DNA of 64,000 nucleotides from 62-47 sp039808365. GTDB lineage: Bacteria > Pseudomonadota > Alphaproteobacteria > Rhizobiales > Xanthobacteraceae. Positions 35,619 to 45,059 of this stretch are shown here, one piece after another; within the stretch, counting starts at the first letter, position 1; every line of letters starts with the position of its first letter. Where the stretch lies: the NCBI GenBank assembly GCA_039808365.1, contig JBDHSX010000003.1, positions 1 through 64,000 of the forward strand, written 5' to 3'. Both the position numbers and the translations under genes were made by a program. The notes under the pieces are model-generated. The model ran no database searches, had not been told where the DNA came from, and worked only from the letters and a program-made list of their open reading frames with translations.

Positions 35619-36758
35619 ATGATCCCTTCCCGCATCCACCGCCTGTCGCTGACCTCCTTCCGCAACTATCGCGCGGCGAGTTTTTCCGCGCATGGCGATC
35701 TCGTCGTGCTGGTGGGGCCGAACGGCGCCGGCAAGACCAATTGCCTCGAAGCGATTTCGTTGCTGTCACCGGGGCGGGGCCTGCGCCGCGCCCGGCTGGA
35801 GGATATCGCCAATCAGGGCGGTCATGGCGGCTGGGCCGTGGCGGCCGAGGTCGAGGGCGCGCTCGGCCTCGCCACGCTGGGAACCGGCATCGACGCGCCG
35901 GTGGGCGATGGCGCCACCATCAGCCGCCGCTGCCGCATCGACCGCGAGCCGGTGGCGTCGGCGGCCGCCTTCGGCGACCATCTGCGCATGGTGTGGCTGA
36001 CGCCGGCGATGGATGGCCTGTTCGCCGGCCCGGCCTCGGAGCGCCGCCGCTTTTTCGACCGTCTGGTGCTGGCGCTCGACAGCGAGCATTCCGGCCGCGT
36101 CTCGGCGCTCGACCGCAGTCTGCGCTCGCGCAACCGGCTGCTGGAAAGCCCTCGCCCCGACCCCCACTGGCTCGACGCCGTCGAACGCGAGACCGCCGAA
36201 CTCGCCATCGCGGTCGCGGCCCAGCGCGGCGAGACCCTGCAACGGCTGGCGACGACGCTGGCCACGCGCGGCCACGCCTCGGCCTTCCCCTCCGCGACCA
36301 TCGCCCTCGACGGCTGGATCGAGAATGCGCTCGCCTCGGAGCCGGCCACCGCGGTGGAGGACCGTTACCGCGCGGCGCTGCGCGAGGGCCGCGCGCGCGA
36401 CGCCGCCGCCGGCCGCACCCTTGACGGGCCGCATCTCACCGACCTGCAAGTGGTTTACGCGCCGAAGAACATGCCGGCCCGCGACGCCTCCACCGGCGAG
36501 CAGAAGGCGCTCCTGATCGGCCTGGTGCTGGCCCACGCCAATCTGGTCGCCGAGATGACCGGCATCACGCCGCTGCTGCTGCTCGACGAGGTGGTGGCGC
36601 ATCTCGACCCCGGCCGCCGCGCCGCCCTGTTCGCTGAACTCACCACGCTGGGCGCGCAAGTCTGGATGACCGGCGCCGATCCGGCCGCCTTCGCCGACAT
36701 TGGGGCGCGCGGCGAAATCCTCACCGTCGAGGCCGGGCAAATCCGCCCCGCGCCATGA
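35619..36758 (+). CDS. recF: DNA replication/repair protein RecF
   Basis: RecF is an SMC-like ATPase loading RecA at gaps with RecO and RecR. The 379-residue protein has SLTSFRNYR at the start, Walker A GPNGAGKT (33-40), signature ASTGEQKALLIGLVLAHA and Walker B LLLLDEVVAHLD. The ATG follows the repeat at once and has no recognisable Shine-Dalgarno sequence, so translation may be weak or leader-dependent. Confidence 0.97.
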   Translation: MIPSRIHRLSLTSFRNYRAASFSAHGDLVVLVGPNGAGKTNCLEAISLLSPGRGLRRARLEDIANQGGHGGWAVAAEVEGALGLATLGTGIDAPVGDGATISRRCRIDREPVASAAAFGDHLRMVWLTPAMDGLFAGPASERRRFFDRLVLALDSEHSGRVSALDRSLRSRNRLLESPRPDPHWLDAVERETAELAIAVAAQRGETLQRLATTLATRGHASAFPSATIALDGWIENALASEPATAVEDRYRAALREGRARDAAAGRTLDGPHLTDLQVVYAPKNMPARDASTGEQKALLIGLVLAHANLVAEMTGITPLLLLDEVVAHLDPGRRAALFAELTTLGAQVWMTGADPAAFADIGARGEILTVEAGQIRPAP

Positions 36759-36855
36759 GCCGGAAGCGGGGCGTCGCAGGTGCGGCCGGCGGCGTTTCGC
36801 AAACTCCCGGAACGGGCCGCGAAACGCCTTGAAAAACCGCCGAAAAGATCCATCT

Positions 36856-36871
36856 ATTCAATATCTTGAAT
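36856..36871. promoter_or_regulatory. Palindrome in the gyrB upstream region
   Basis: ATTCAA-TATC-TTGAAT is a perfect inverted repeat with 6-base arms in an AT-rich spot, 104 bases before the gyrB ATG. It may be an operator or a supercoiling-sensitive promoter element. No matching copy was noticed elsewhere in the window. Confidence 0.35.
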
Positions 36872-36974
36872 GGCCTGACTTTGCGCTAGGCGGTGAGCCC
36901 GTTTCGTGGCACAAACAAGCGGTTCAGCAGCGCTTTTCCTTGCTGATTCGAGACATCCTCATAGGCTCCGACGA

Positions 36975-39416
36975 ATGACCGAACCCGCCCGGCAACCCGT
37001 TGTCGAAACCGAGCTTCCCGTCGCCATGGAATACGGCGCCGAATCGATCCGGGTCCTCAAGGGACTCGACGCGGTGCGCAAGCGTCCGGGCATGTATATC
37101 GGCGACACCGACGACGGCTCCGGTCTGCATCACATGGTCTATGAGGTGGTCGACAACGCCATCGACGAGGCGCTTGCCGGTCACGCCACCCGCGTCGAGG
37201 TCATCCTCAACGCCGACGGCTCGGTGACGGTGCGCGACGACGGCCGCGGCATTCCGGTCGACATTCACAAGGGCGAAGGCATCTCGGCCGCCGAAGTCAT
37301 CATGACGCAACTGCACGCCGGCGGAAAGTTCGACCAGAACTCCTACAAGGTATCCGGCGGACTGCACGGCGTCGGCGTCTCCGTGGTCAACGCGCTGTCG
37401 AGCAAGCTGATCCTGCGCGTCTGGCGCAACGACAAGGAGCACTACATCGAATTCGCCCACGGCGAATCCGTCGCGCCGCTGCGCGTGGTCGGCGAGGCGC
37501 ACGGCAAGCGCGGCACCGAGGTGACGTTCTACGCCAGCCCCGAAACCTTCACCATGGTCGAATACGATTTCGCCACGCTGGAGCATCGCCTGCGCGAACT
37601 GGCCTTCCTCAATTCCGGCGTCAACATCCTGCTGGCGGACCTGCGCGGCCCGGTCGAGAAGCGCGAGGAAATGCGCTACGAGGGCGGCGTCGAGGAATTC
37701 GTCAAATATCTCGACCGCAACAAGAAGGCCGTGGTGCCGACGCCGATCATGGTGCGCGCCGAAATGAACGGCATCGGCGTCGAGGCCGCGCTGTGGTGGA
37801 ACGACAGCTATCATGAGAACGTGCTGTGCTTCACCAACAACATTCCGCAGCGCGACGGCGGCACCCATCTCGCCGGCTTTCGCGGCGCGCTGACCCGGCA
37901 GGTCAACGGCTATGCCGACGCCATGGCGCGGAAGGAAAAGATCGCGCTGACCGGCGACGACTGCCGCGAGGGCTTGACCGCCGTTTTGTCGGTGAAGGTG
38001 CCGGATCCGAAATTCTCGTCGCAGACGAAGGACAAGCTGGTGTCCTCGGAAGTGCGGCCCGTGGTCGAGAACGTCATCAACGAGGCGCTGGCGTCGTGGT
38101 TCGAGGAACATCCGACCGAAGCCAAGATCATCGTCGGCAAGGTGGTGGAGGCGGCGGCGGCGCGTGAAGCCGCGCGAAAAGCGCGGGAGTTGACGCGACG
38201 CAAGGGCGCGCTGGATATCGCATCGCTGCCCGGCAAGCTTGCCGACTGCCAGGAACGCGACCCGGCGAAATCCGAACTGTTCATCGTCGAGGGCGATTCC
38301 GCCGGCGGCAGCGCCAAGCAGGGCCGCAACCGCGAATTTCAGGCGGTGCTGCCGTTGCGCGGCAAAATCCTCAATGTCGAGCGCGCGCGCTTCGACAAGA
38401 TGCTGTCGAGCGAGCAGATTGGCACGCTGATCACCGCGCTCGGCACCGGCATCGGACGCGACGATTTCGATTTGTCGAAGCTGCGCTATCACAAGATCAT
38501 CGTGATGACCGACGCCGACGTCGACGGCGCTCACATCCGCACGCTGCTGCTGACCTTCTTCTTCCGGCAGATGCCGCAACTGATCGAGGCCGGGCACCTC
38601 TATATCGCGCAGCCGCCGCTCTACAAGGTGACGCGCGGCAAGTCCGAGCAGTACCTCAAGGACGAGCGCGCGCTGGAAGACTACCTGATCTCGACCGGCC
38701 TCGACGATTGCAGCTTCCAGACCGCGGCCGGCGACGTGCGCGGCGGCCGCGACCTGCAAGCGCTGGTCGAGAATGCCCGGATCATCCGCAACGTGCTCAA
38801 CAACCTGCACGGCCGCTATAATCGCGGCGTGGTCGAGCAGGCGGCGATCGCCGGCGTGCTCAACCCGCGCGTCACCGGCGACATCGCGCAGGCCAACGCG
38901 GCCGCGGACTACATCGCGCGAAGGCTCGACGTGCTGGCCGACGAGGTCGAGCGCGGCTGGACCGGGCGGTTCGTCGAGGGCGAGGGTTTCTTCTTCGAGC
39001 GCACCATTCGCGGCGTCAAGGAGGCGGCCATCATCGACGCCGCGCTGTTGTCCTCCGCCGACGCCCGCAAGCTCGACGAATACGCGGTGGCCTTGCAGGA
39101 GACCTATCCGCGCCCCGGCGTGCTGCGCCGCAAGGATGTCGAGACCACGATTCATGGCCCGGTCGGGCTGTTCGAGGCGGTGACCGACGCCGGCCGCAAG
39201 GGCATCGCGATGCAGCGCTACAAAGGTCTCGGCGAGATGAACCCGGAGCAGCTCTGGGAGACCACGCTCGACACCAACGTGCGCTCGCTGTTGCAGGTGA
39301 AAATCAAGGAAGTCGACGAGGCCGACGACATCTTCACCAAGCTGATGGGCGACGTGGTCGAGCCGCGCCGCGAATTCATCCAGGACAATTCCCACAGCGC
39401 CAACGTCGACGTGTAG
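36975..39416 (+). CDS. gyrB: DNA gyrase subunit B
   Basis: GyrB supplies the ATPase and part of the cleavage-religation site of gyrase. The 813-residue protein has the GHKL ATPase motifs (EVVDNAIDEA, DDGRGIPVD, GGLHGVGVSVVNALS), the transducer domain and the TOPRIM motifs EGDSAGGSAKQGRNR and DADVDGAHIRTLL, then the GyrB C-terminal block KGLGEMNPEQLWETT. ATG 36975 is preferred; an in-frame upstream ATG at 36906 would add 23 residues unlike the family start. It lies 216 bp after recF. Confidence 0.98.
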   Translation: MTEPARQPVVETELPVAMEYGAESIRVLKGLDAVRKRPGMYIGDTDDGSGLHHMVYEVVDNAIDEALAGHATRVEVILNADGSVTVRDDGRGIPVDIHKGEGISAAEVIMTQLHAGGKFDQNSYKVSGGLHGVGVSVVNALSSKLILRVWRNDKEHYIEFAHGESVAPLRVVGEAHGKRGTEVTFYASPETFTMVEYDFATLEHRLRELAFLNSGVNILLADLRGPVEKREEMRYEGGVEEFVKYLDRNKKAVVPTPIMVRAEMNGIGVEAALWWNDSYHENVLCFTNNIPQRDGGTHLAGFRGALTRQVNGYADAMARKEKIALTGDDCREGLTAVLSVKVPDPKFSSQTKDKLVSSEVRPVVENVINEALASWFEEHPTEAKIIVGKVVEAAAAREAARKARELTRRKGALDIASLPGKLADCQERDPAKSELFIVEGDSAGGSAKQGRNREFQAVLPLRGKILNVERARFDKMLSSEQIGTLITALGTGIGRDDFDLSKLRYHKIIVMTDADVDGAHIRTLLLTFFFRQMPQLIEAGHLYIAQPPLYKVTRGKSEQYLKDERALEDYLISTGLDDCSFQTAAGDVRGGRDLQALVENARIIRNVLNNLHGRYNRGVVEQAAIAGVLNPRVTGDIAQANAAADYIARRLDVLADEVERGWTGRFVEGEGFFFERTIRGVKEAAIIDAALLSSADARKLDEYAVALQETYPRPGVLRRKDVETTIHGPVGLFEAVTDAGRKGIAMQRYKGLGEMNPEQLWETTLDTNVRSLLQVKIKEVDEADDIFTKLMGDVVEPRREFIQDNSHSANVDV

Positions 39417-39442
39417 CCGGCGCGCGCCGGTATCACTGACGG

Positions 39443-39561
39443 CGTCGTCCCCGCGCTTGCGGGACCCAGATCCCCTGGCATTCGCTATTATGAAGTAACT
39501 TCGCCCCGGTGATGGAGCCGAACCGCTGCGGCGTAGGGGTCCCCGCCTGCGCGGGGACGAC
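39443..39561. repeat. Interspersed palindromic repeat, family C (GC-rich variant)
   Basis: CGTCGTCCCCGCGCTTGCGG GACCCA and, inverted, GGGTCCCCGCCTGCGCGGGG ACGAC lie about 75 bp apart. Each arm is a hairpin. The element fills the gap between convergent gyrB and the SDR gene and marks the edge between the replication cluster and the accessory island. Confidence 0.8.
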
Positions 39562-39600
39562 TCCTGTCGTGTTGGGACCGCGCATTCGGAAAAGTCGACG

Positions 39601-40371
39601 CTACACCGCGCGGCTTTGCACCGGCGCGCGGCCGCCGCCGTCGGCGACCAGTGTCGCGCCGGTGACGAAGGAGGCTTCGTCCGAGGCGAGAAACAGGCAG
39701 CACGCCGCGATCTCCTCCGGCTTCGCCATGCGCCCCAGCGCGATGCGGCCGGCGGTCGCGGCGAATTCGGCCTCGGCGGTGGTGTTGTTCTTCTCCGCCG
39801 CGAGCTGCATTTCGTATTCGCTCATCGGCGTGCGGACCCAGCCCGGCGCGACGGCGTTGGCGCGCACGCCATAAGGCCCGCCGGCATAGGCCAGCGAGCG
39901 GGTGTAGGACACCACCGCCGCCTTGCTCGCCGCGTAGCTGGCGCTGTCGGGGCTGGCGTTGAAGGCTGCGACCGACGCGACGTTGACCACCGCGCCGCCG
40001 CGCCGTTGCAACAATGGCAGCGCCGCGCGACACACCATCATGGTGCCGGTGACGTTGACCGCGAAAGTCTTGGCCCAGACCTCGTCGGTGACCGTCTCCG
40101 GTCGATCCGGCGTGATGATGCCGGCGGCATTGACGACGATATCGAGACGGCCGTCGCAGGCGCGCAGCGCCGCGTCGATATCCGCCTGCCGCGTCACGTC
40201 GCCATGGACGGCGCGGCCGTCGATCGCGCCCGCGAGCTCGTCGAGCAGCGCGCTGCCGAAGCCGAACGCGACGACGCGCGCGCCGTGCCGCGCGAACAGT
40301 TCGGCGGTGGCGCGGCCGATGCCGGTGGCGGCGCCGGTGACCAGCGCCTGTCGTCCTTCGAGCCGCCGCAT
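39601..40371 (-). CDS. SDR-family oxidoreductase
   Basis: The 256-residue protein has cofactor motif TGAATGIG, NAAG, catalytic Ser in NVASVAAF and YxxxK as SYAASKAAV, so all catalytic residues are kept. The C-terminal VTGATLVADGGG is typical. ATG 40371 shares its A with the TGA of the upstream SDR gene and has GGGAGAAGG before it, pointing to translational coupling; an earlier ATG at 40386 is less likely. It is the last gene of the four-gene ALDH-aminotransferase-SDR-SDR operon. Substrate unknown. Confidence 0.9.
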   Translation of the reverse strand: MRRLEGRQALVTGAATGIGRATAELFARHGARVVAFGFGSALLDELAGAIDGRAVHGDVTRQADIDAALRACDGRLDIVVNAAGIITPDRPETVTDEVWAKTFAVNVTGTMMVCRAALPLLQRRGGAVVNVASVAAFNASPDSASYAASKAAVVSYTRSLAYAGGPYGVRANAVAPGWVRTPMSEYEMQLAAEKNNTTAEAEFAATAGRIALGRMAKPEEIAACCLFLASDEASFVTGATLVADGGGRAPVQSRAV

Positions 40372-41171
40372 CAGCCTTCTCCCCATTGCCGTTCGACGGC
40401 GAAGCCGGTTTCCGGCAGGGTCGAGCCGCCATCGACCACGATGGTCTGCCCGGTGACGTATTTGGCTTGCGGCGAAGCCAGGTACAGCATCGCGAAAGCG
40501 ATGTCGTCGGCCTCGCCCATATGCCCCACCGGCACGAAGTGTTCGATGCGTTGCCGGTTTTCCGGCTGGCTCATGGTGCCGCGCCCCGGCTTGGCGATGA
40601 ACCCGGCCTCGACGCCGTTGACGGTGACGCCGTCGCGCGCCAGCTCAAACGCGGCGCCGCGCAGAAAAGCGTTGACGCCGGCCTTCGCCGCCGAGTAATG
40701 CGCGCCGCCGCCCATCGCGAGGCGCGCCGACACCGACGACGTCACCAGCACGCGCCCCGCGCCGGCGCGCTTCATATGCGGCACCGCCGCCTGCGTCAGC
40801 CAGATCGCGGCGGTGAGGTTCAACGACAACACCTCGTCGAGCTTGGACTGATCGAGTTCATCGAGCGCGGCCCACGGACAGCCGCCGGCGTTGTGAACGA
40901 GAATATCCAGCCGGCCGTGCTTGTTCGCGACGCCATCGACCAACGTGCGAAGGCCGTCGCGGTCGAGCCGGTCGAACGGCGCGACATCGACATCGAGCCC
41001 GCGCGCGGCGAGCGCGGCGGCCAGTTCTTCCGCGACATCGACGCTGCGGTTGGCGATGACGACGCGCGCGCCGGCTTCCGCGAAGCGGGTGACGATGGCC
41101 GCGCCGATGCCGCGCCCGCCGCCGGTGACCAGCGCGACCTGCCCCGTCAGCTCGAACGGACGACCACTCAC
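40371..41171 (-). CDS. SDR-family oxidoreductase
   Basis: The 266-residue protein has TGGGRGIG, HNAGG, catalytic Ser in VTSSVSARL and YxxxK as HYSAAKAGV. GTG 41171 is chosen because AAGGTGG lies about 7 bases upstream; GTG 41177, overlapping the aminotransferase stop by 4 bases, is also possible. It is the third gene of the operon and overlaps the next SDR by one base. Two different intact SDRs in one operon suggest two successive or alternative hydroxyl/keto interconversions. Confidence 0.9.
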   Translation of the reverse strand: MSGRPFELTGQVALVTGGGRGIGAAIVTRFAEAGARVVIANRSVDVAEELAAALAARGLDVDVAPFDRLDRDGLRTLVDGVANKHGRLDILVHNAGGCPWAALDELDQSKLDEVLSLNLTAAIWLTQAAVPHMKRAGAGRVLVTSSVSARLAMGGGAHYSAAKAGVNAFLRGAAFELARDGVTVNGVEAGFIAKPGRGTMSQPENRQRIEHFVPVGHMGEADDIAFAMLYLASPQAKYVTGQTIVVDGGSTLPETGFAVERQWGEG

Positions 41172-41173
41172 CG

Positions 41174-42565
41174 TCACACCACCTTGGCCTGTCGCAGCAA
41201 GGCGACGAAGCGCGAAAACACCTCGGCGTGGCGCGCGACATCGGCGGATTCCGTCGCCGGGCACATCAGGAACATGGTGTGGAACGGCGTCACCAGAATG
41301 CCCTCGTTCATGTAGAAGGCATGCAGCAGCGTCTCCAGATTGGCGCGCCGCCCCGCGATCACGTCGGCCCCGCTTTTCGGCGGCGACGGCATCAGCATGA
41401 TTTCCGCGCGCGCCCCCACCTGGGTCACATGCCACGGCAGGCCATGGGCGTCGATGATCGCGCGCGCATCCTCGGCGAGTTTTGAGGCGAGGCCGATCAT
41501 GTGCGCGTAGTTGGCGGGCGTCAGCACCTCCTCCAGCACGGCGCGCATGGTCGCCACCGTCAGCGCGTTGCCGGCCAGCGTGCCGCCGATGCCGAGATGC
41601 GCCGACTGGCGGATGCGCGGATTCACCCGCGGCACCACCGCCCACAGCCGCTCGGCGATCGCCTGCGTCAGGCCGAACACCGCCGCCGGAATGCCGCCGG
41701 CGATCGCCTTGCCCGCCACCAGAATATCCGGCTCAAGCCCGTGCAGCGCGGTATAGCCGCCGGGACCCGACGACAGCGTGTGGGTCTCGTCGATCACCAG
41801 CACGGTGCCGGTGCGCCGCGTCAACGCGCGTAGCGCGGCGTGGAATCCTTCCGCCGGCGGGATCATGCCGAAATTGGTCATGATCGGCTCGGTGAGCACG
41901 CAGGCGACATCGCCTTCCGCGAGCGCGGCCTCAAGCGCGGCGAGATCGTTGAACTCGACCACTTTCGACACCGCCGCGTGATCGACCCCGTTGGGATGGA
42001 TCATGTTGCGCAGGCCGATCTTGCCGTCGCGGATTTCGACATGCGCCTCCTCGACGCCGCCGTGATAGCAGCCCGAGAACACCAGCACCTTGGGACGGCC
42101 GGTGATCATCCGCGCGATGCGGATCGCGCCGCGATTGGCGTCGGTCGCCGAGGTGGTCAGCGTCCAGTAGGGAAGACCGAAGCGCCGGGTCAGTTCCTGA
42201 CCCACCCACAGGCTGTCCTCGGTCGGCAGCATCATGGTGGTGCCGCGCGCAAGCTGGCGCTGCGCCGCTTGCAGCACCGGGGCCGGGGTGTGGCCGCACA
42301 TCGCGCCGGTGTCGCCGAGGCAGAAGTCGACATAGTCGTGGCCGTCGATGTCGCGCAGCCGCGCGCCCTCCGCCTGTTCGACATAGACCGGGAAGCCGCC
42401 GGCCCAGCGCCGCATCCAGTGCGACGGCCCGCCGAACAGAAAATGCTGCTGTCCCTGCCGCCACGCCGCCGCCGAGCGCGGATGGCTTTGCAGAAAACGC
42501 GCCTGCTCGGCATCGAGCAGTGTCTCGATCGTCGCCTCGGTCGAGGCTTGCGTCGTCGGTGTCAT
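41174..42565 (-). CDS. Class III PLP-dependent aminotransferase (GSAM/beta-transaminase-like)
   Basis: The 463-residue fold-type I enzyme has the PLP-binding Asp259 in LVIDETHTL and Schiff-base Lys286 in ILVAGKAIAGGIPAAVFG. The opening of the core domain (QGQQHFLFGGPSHWMRRWAGGFPVY) and VFSGCYHGG resemble glutamate-1-semialdehyde aminomutase-like and beta-amino-acid transaminases rather than the alpha-amino group. ATG 42565 overlaps the ALDH stop by four bases (ATGA), a classic coupled start. Second gene of the operon; the semialdehyde it makes could feed the ALDH encoded just before it. Confidence 0.88.
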   Translation of the reverse strand: MTPTTQASTEATIETLLDAEQARFLQSHPRSAAAWRQGQQHFLFGGPSHWMRRWAGGFPVYVEQAEGARLRDIDGHDYVDFCLGDTGAMCGHTPAPVLQAAQRQLARGTTMMLPTEDSLWVGQELTRRFGLPYWTLTTSATDANRGAIRIARMITGRPKVLVFSGCYHGGVEEAHVEIRDGKIGLRNMIHPNGVDHAAVSKVVEFNDLAALEAALAEGDVACVLTEPIMTNFGMIPPAEGFHAALRALTRRTGTVLVIDETHTLSSGPGGYTALHGLEPDILVAGKAIAGGIPAAVFGLTQAIAERLWAVVPRVNPRIRQSAHLGIGGTLAGNALTVATMRAVLEEVLTPANYAHMIGLASKLAEDARAIIDAHGLPWHVTQVGARAEIMLMPSPPKSGADVIAGRRANLETLLHAFYMNEGILVTPFHTMFLMCPATESADVARHAEVFSRFVALLRQAKVV

Positions 42566-44058
42566 AGGGCGATCCATGCGGTCTTGAGATCGGTGTATTC
42601 ATCGAGGGCGTGCAGCGACTTGTCGCGGCCGAAGCCGGACTGCCGGAAGCCGCCGAGCGGCACGGTGATATCGGCGCCGCCATAGGTGTTGACATGCACC
42701 ACGCCGGCCCTGACGGCGCGGATCATGCGGTGCGCGGTCGAGAGGTTCGCGGTCCAGACCGCTGACGCCAGCCCGTAAGGCGTGGCGTTGGCGAGACGCA
42801 CCGCCTCCGCCTCGGTGTCGAAACGCATCACGGCGAGCACCGGGCCGAACACTTCCTCGCGCGCCAGCGTCATGTCCGGCGCGACATCGGCGAAGATCGC
42901 GGGCGCCATGTAATAGCCGCCGGTCTCGGCATGAAGCCGCGCCCCGCCGCACAACAGGCGGCCGCCTTCCGCCGTTGCCCGCGCGACGAAGTCGAGATTC
43001 TTCTGAAGCTGCGTCGCGCTCGACACCGCGCCGATATCCGAGCCGAGATTGAGCGGATCGCCGACTTTCAGGCGCGCGGTCACCGCCATCAGTTCATCGA
43101 GAAACCGGTCGTGGATCGACGACTGCACCAACAGCCGCGAACCGGCGACACAGACCTGGCCGGAATTGCGGAAGATACCGTTGGCGGACACCTTGGCGGC
43201 TTGCTTGATATCGGGAACGTCAGCGAACACGATGTTCGGCGACTTGCCGCCGAGTTCGAGATAGACGCGCTTGAGATTGGAACGGCCGGCGTAGTCCAAT
43301 AGCCGCCGCCCCACCGCGCCCGATCCGGTGAAGGCGATGGCGTCGACATCCATATGAAGGCCCAGCGCCTCGCCGGCGGTCGCGCCGCGTCCGGTGACGA
43401 CATTGAACACGCCGTCGGGAATTCCGGCTTCGCTGGCGAGTTGCGCCAGCCGCAGCAGGCCGAGCGAGGCGATCTCCGGCGGCTTGACTACGACGGAATT
43501 GCCGGTGGCCAGCGCCGGGCCGATCTTCCAGGCGCCGATCATCAGCGGGAAATTCCACGGCACGATGACGCCGATCACGCCGAGCGGTTCGCGCAGCACC
43601 AGCGCCAGCGTCTGCGGCGCGGTCGGCGCCACCTCGCCGTAAACCTTGTCGATCGCTTCGGCGTAATAGCGGATGGTGGCCGCCGCCGACAGCGGCTCCG
43701 CCTTGTAGGCCATGCCGATCTCGGTGCCGTTGTCGCGCACCCCGAGCACGGCCAGATCCAGCGCATGCGTTTCGATCAACTCGGCGAACCGCGACAGCAC
43801 TTTCTTGCGCTGCGCCGGCGCGGCGCGCGACCAGACGCCGCGTTCGAACGCGGCCCGCGCCGCCGCGACCGCGCGGTCGATGTCGGCGGCATCGCCGTCG
43901 GCGATGGTGGTCAGCACCCGCCCGTCAATCGGCGAAATCGTGTCGAGGGTCGCGCCGGACGCGGCGGGCGTCACTCGTCCATCGATGAACAACCCCTGCG
44001 CGGGGACGGGCTGCGCGCGGCGCTGATCGATCTGTCGTTGAAACTCCGCGTCGGACAT
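42562..44058 (-). CDS. NAD(P)-dependent aldehyde dehydrogenase
   Basis: The 498-residue ALDH has VPWNFP, cofactor Lys192 in VVVKPPE, general base Glu268 in LELGGKSPN and catalytic Cys303 in SGQVCVAGSR. Overall it is close to the PuuC / betaine-aldehyde group that oxidises amino-aldehydes and semialdehydes to acids. It is the first gene of the operon and diverges from the IclR gene (182 bp between), which probably controls it. Confidence 0.92.
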   Translation of the reverse strand: MSDAEFQRQIDQRRAQPVPAQGLFIDGRVTPAASGATLDTISPIDGRVLTTIADGDAADIDRAVAAARAAFERGVWSRAAPAQRKKVLSRFAELIETHALDLAVLGVRDNGTEIGMAYKAEPLSAAATIRYYAEAIDKVYGEVAPTAPQTLALVLREPLGVIGVIVPWNFPLMIGAWKIGPALATGNSVVVKPPEIASLGLLRLAQLASEAGIPDGVFNVVTGRGATAGEALGLHMDVDAIAFTGSGAVGRRLLDYAGRSNLKRVYLELGGKSPNIVFADVPDIKQAAKVSANGIFRNSGQVCVAGSRLLVQSSIHDRFLDELMAVTARLKVGDPLNLGSDIGAVSSATQLQKNLDFVARATAEGGRLLCGGARLHAETGGYYMAPAIFADVAPDMTLAREEVFGPVLAVMRFDTEAEAVRLANATPYGLASAVWTANLSTAHRMIRAVRAGVVHVNTYGGADITVPLGGFRQSGFGRDKSLHALDEYTDLKTAWIAL

Positions 44059-44153
44059 TCATCTCCCCGCTTCCGCCAGCGCAACCGTGATAGTCCGCTC
44101 GCCGGTCGTTCCCGCGCCCGACCGCAATCTGTCATCCGACAGGATCATTATTT

Positions 44154-44166
44154 GAACCGATAGTTC
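44154..44166. promoter_or_regulatory. Possible IclR operator between ALDH operon and iclR gene
   Basis: GAAC-CGATA-GTTC is a short inverted repeat in an AT-rich patch of the divergent 182-bp region. IclR proteins often bind such palindromes near both promoters. The arms are only four bases, so this is tentative. Confidence 0.3.
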
Positions 44167-44240
44167 GGATATAGACTTGCATCGGGGTCGCCCCGGTGTC
44201 AAGCTGAGGGCTGGAGGACCCCAGTCAACGTCCTGAGTCC

Positions 44241-45020
44241 ATGCTCATGAGCACCGTCGAAAAAGCGATTTCGCTGCTGAACTTCTTCACCGAGGACGAG
44301 CCCGAATGGGGGCTGTCGGACTTGGCGCGGCAGGCGCGCTTCGACAAGGCGACGACGCGCCGCCTGCTGGTGGCGCTGGCCAATTCCGGTCTGGTCGAAC
44401 AGCACGCGGTGACGCGGCGCTACCAGCTCGGGGCCGGGCTGCTGCGGCTGGCGCGCGTTCGCGAATCGCATTTTCCGCTGTTGCAGGTCGCCGTTCCGGT
44501 GCTGCGCGAGGTCGCCGCCGCGACCGACGAAACCGTTCATCTGTCGGAGTTCGGCGCGCGCGGCCTGGTCACGCTTCACGTCGAGGAATCGAGCAAGGCC
44601 AACCGCGTCAGCGTCGCCACCGGTCAGGTCCTGCCGCTGCACGCCACCGCGTCGGGCATCGCCTTCCTCGCATTTTCTCCCGCTCCGCTGGTGAAGTCGT
44701 ATCTGCGCAAGCCGCCGGCCACCTTCACCCGCCACACCCTGGTGCAGCCGGCGCGCCTCATCGAGGCCATCGAGACCGCCGCCGAGCGCGGCTATTCGCA
44801 GGGCGAGCAGGGTTTTGAGGACGGCGTCGTCAGCGTCGCCGCGCCGATCCTCGGGCTCGACGGCTACGCGCTCGGATCGATCGCCATCGCGATGCCGCTG
44901 TCGCGCCGCACCAAGGCAACGACAGATCGCCATATCCAGGCGGTCCGCAGCGCCTCGGACAAAATCTCCGCCCGGCTGTTCGGCGAACAGCCGTCGCCAC
45001 GGCAATCGCGCGTGGCCTAG
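44241..45020 (+). CDS. IclR-family transcriptional regulator
   Basis: The 259-residue regulator has an N-terminal winged HTH (STVEKAISLLNFF, then WGLSDLARQARFDKATTRRLLVAL) and a C-terminal IclR effector domain (from about residue 80, including LPLHATASGIAFLAF and ERGYSQGEQGFEDGVVSVAAPI). It is placed between the divergent ALDH operon and the downstream aminotransferase (40 bp), so it likely governs both. The effector is probably the pathway substrate or semialdehyde product. Confidence 0.9.
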   Translation: MLMSTVEKAISLLNFFTEDEPEWGLSDLARQARFDKATTRRLLVALANSGLVEQHAVTRRYQLGAGLLRLARVRESHFPLLQVAVPVLREVAAATDETVHLSEFGARGLVTLHVEESSKANRVSVATGQVLPLHATASGIAFLAFSPAPLVKSYLRKPPATFTRHTLVQPARLIEAIETAAERGYSQGEQGFEDGVVSVAAPILGLDGYALGSIAIAMPLSRRTKATTDRHIQAVRSASDKISARLFGEQPSPRQSRVA

Positions 45021-45059
45021 TCGGACACCTATCCCGCAACACCAAAGAAAGCCGTCATC

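Noticed and set aside
36924..39395. An 823-codon open frame opposite gyrB
   Set aside because: Same cause as above; GyrB is intact on the + strand and the antisense product has no recognisable family features.
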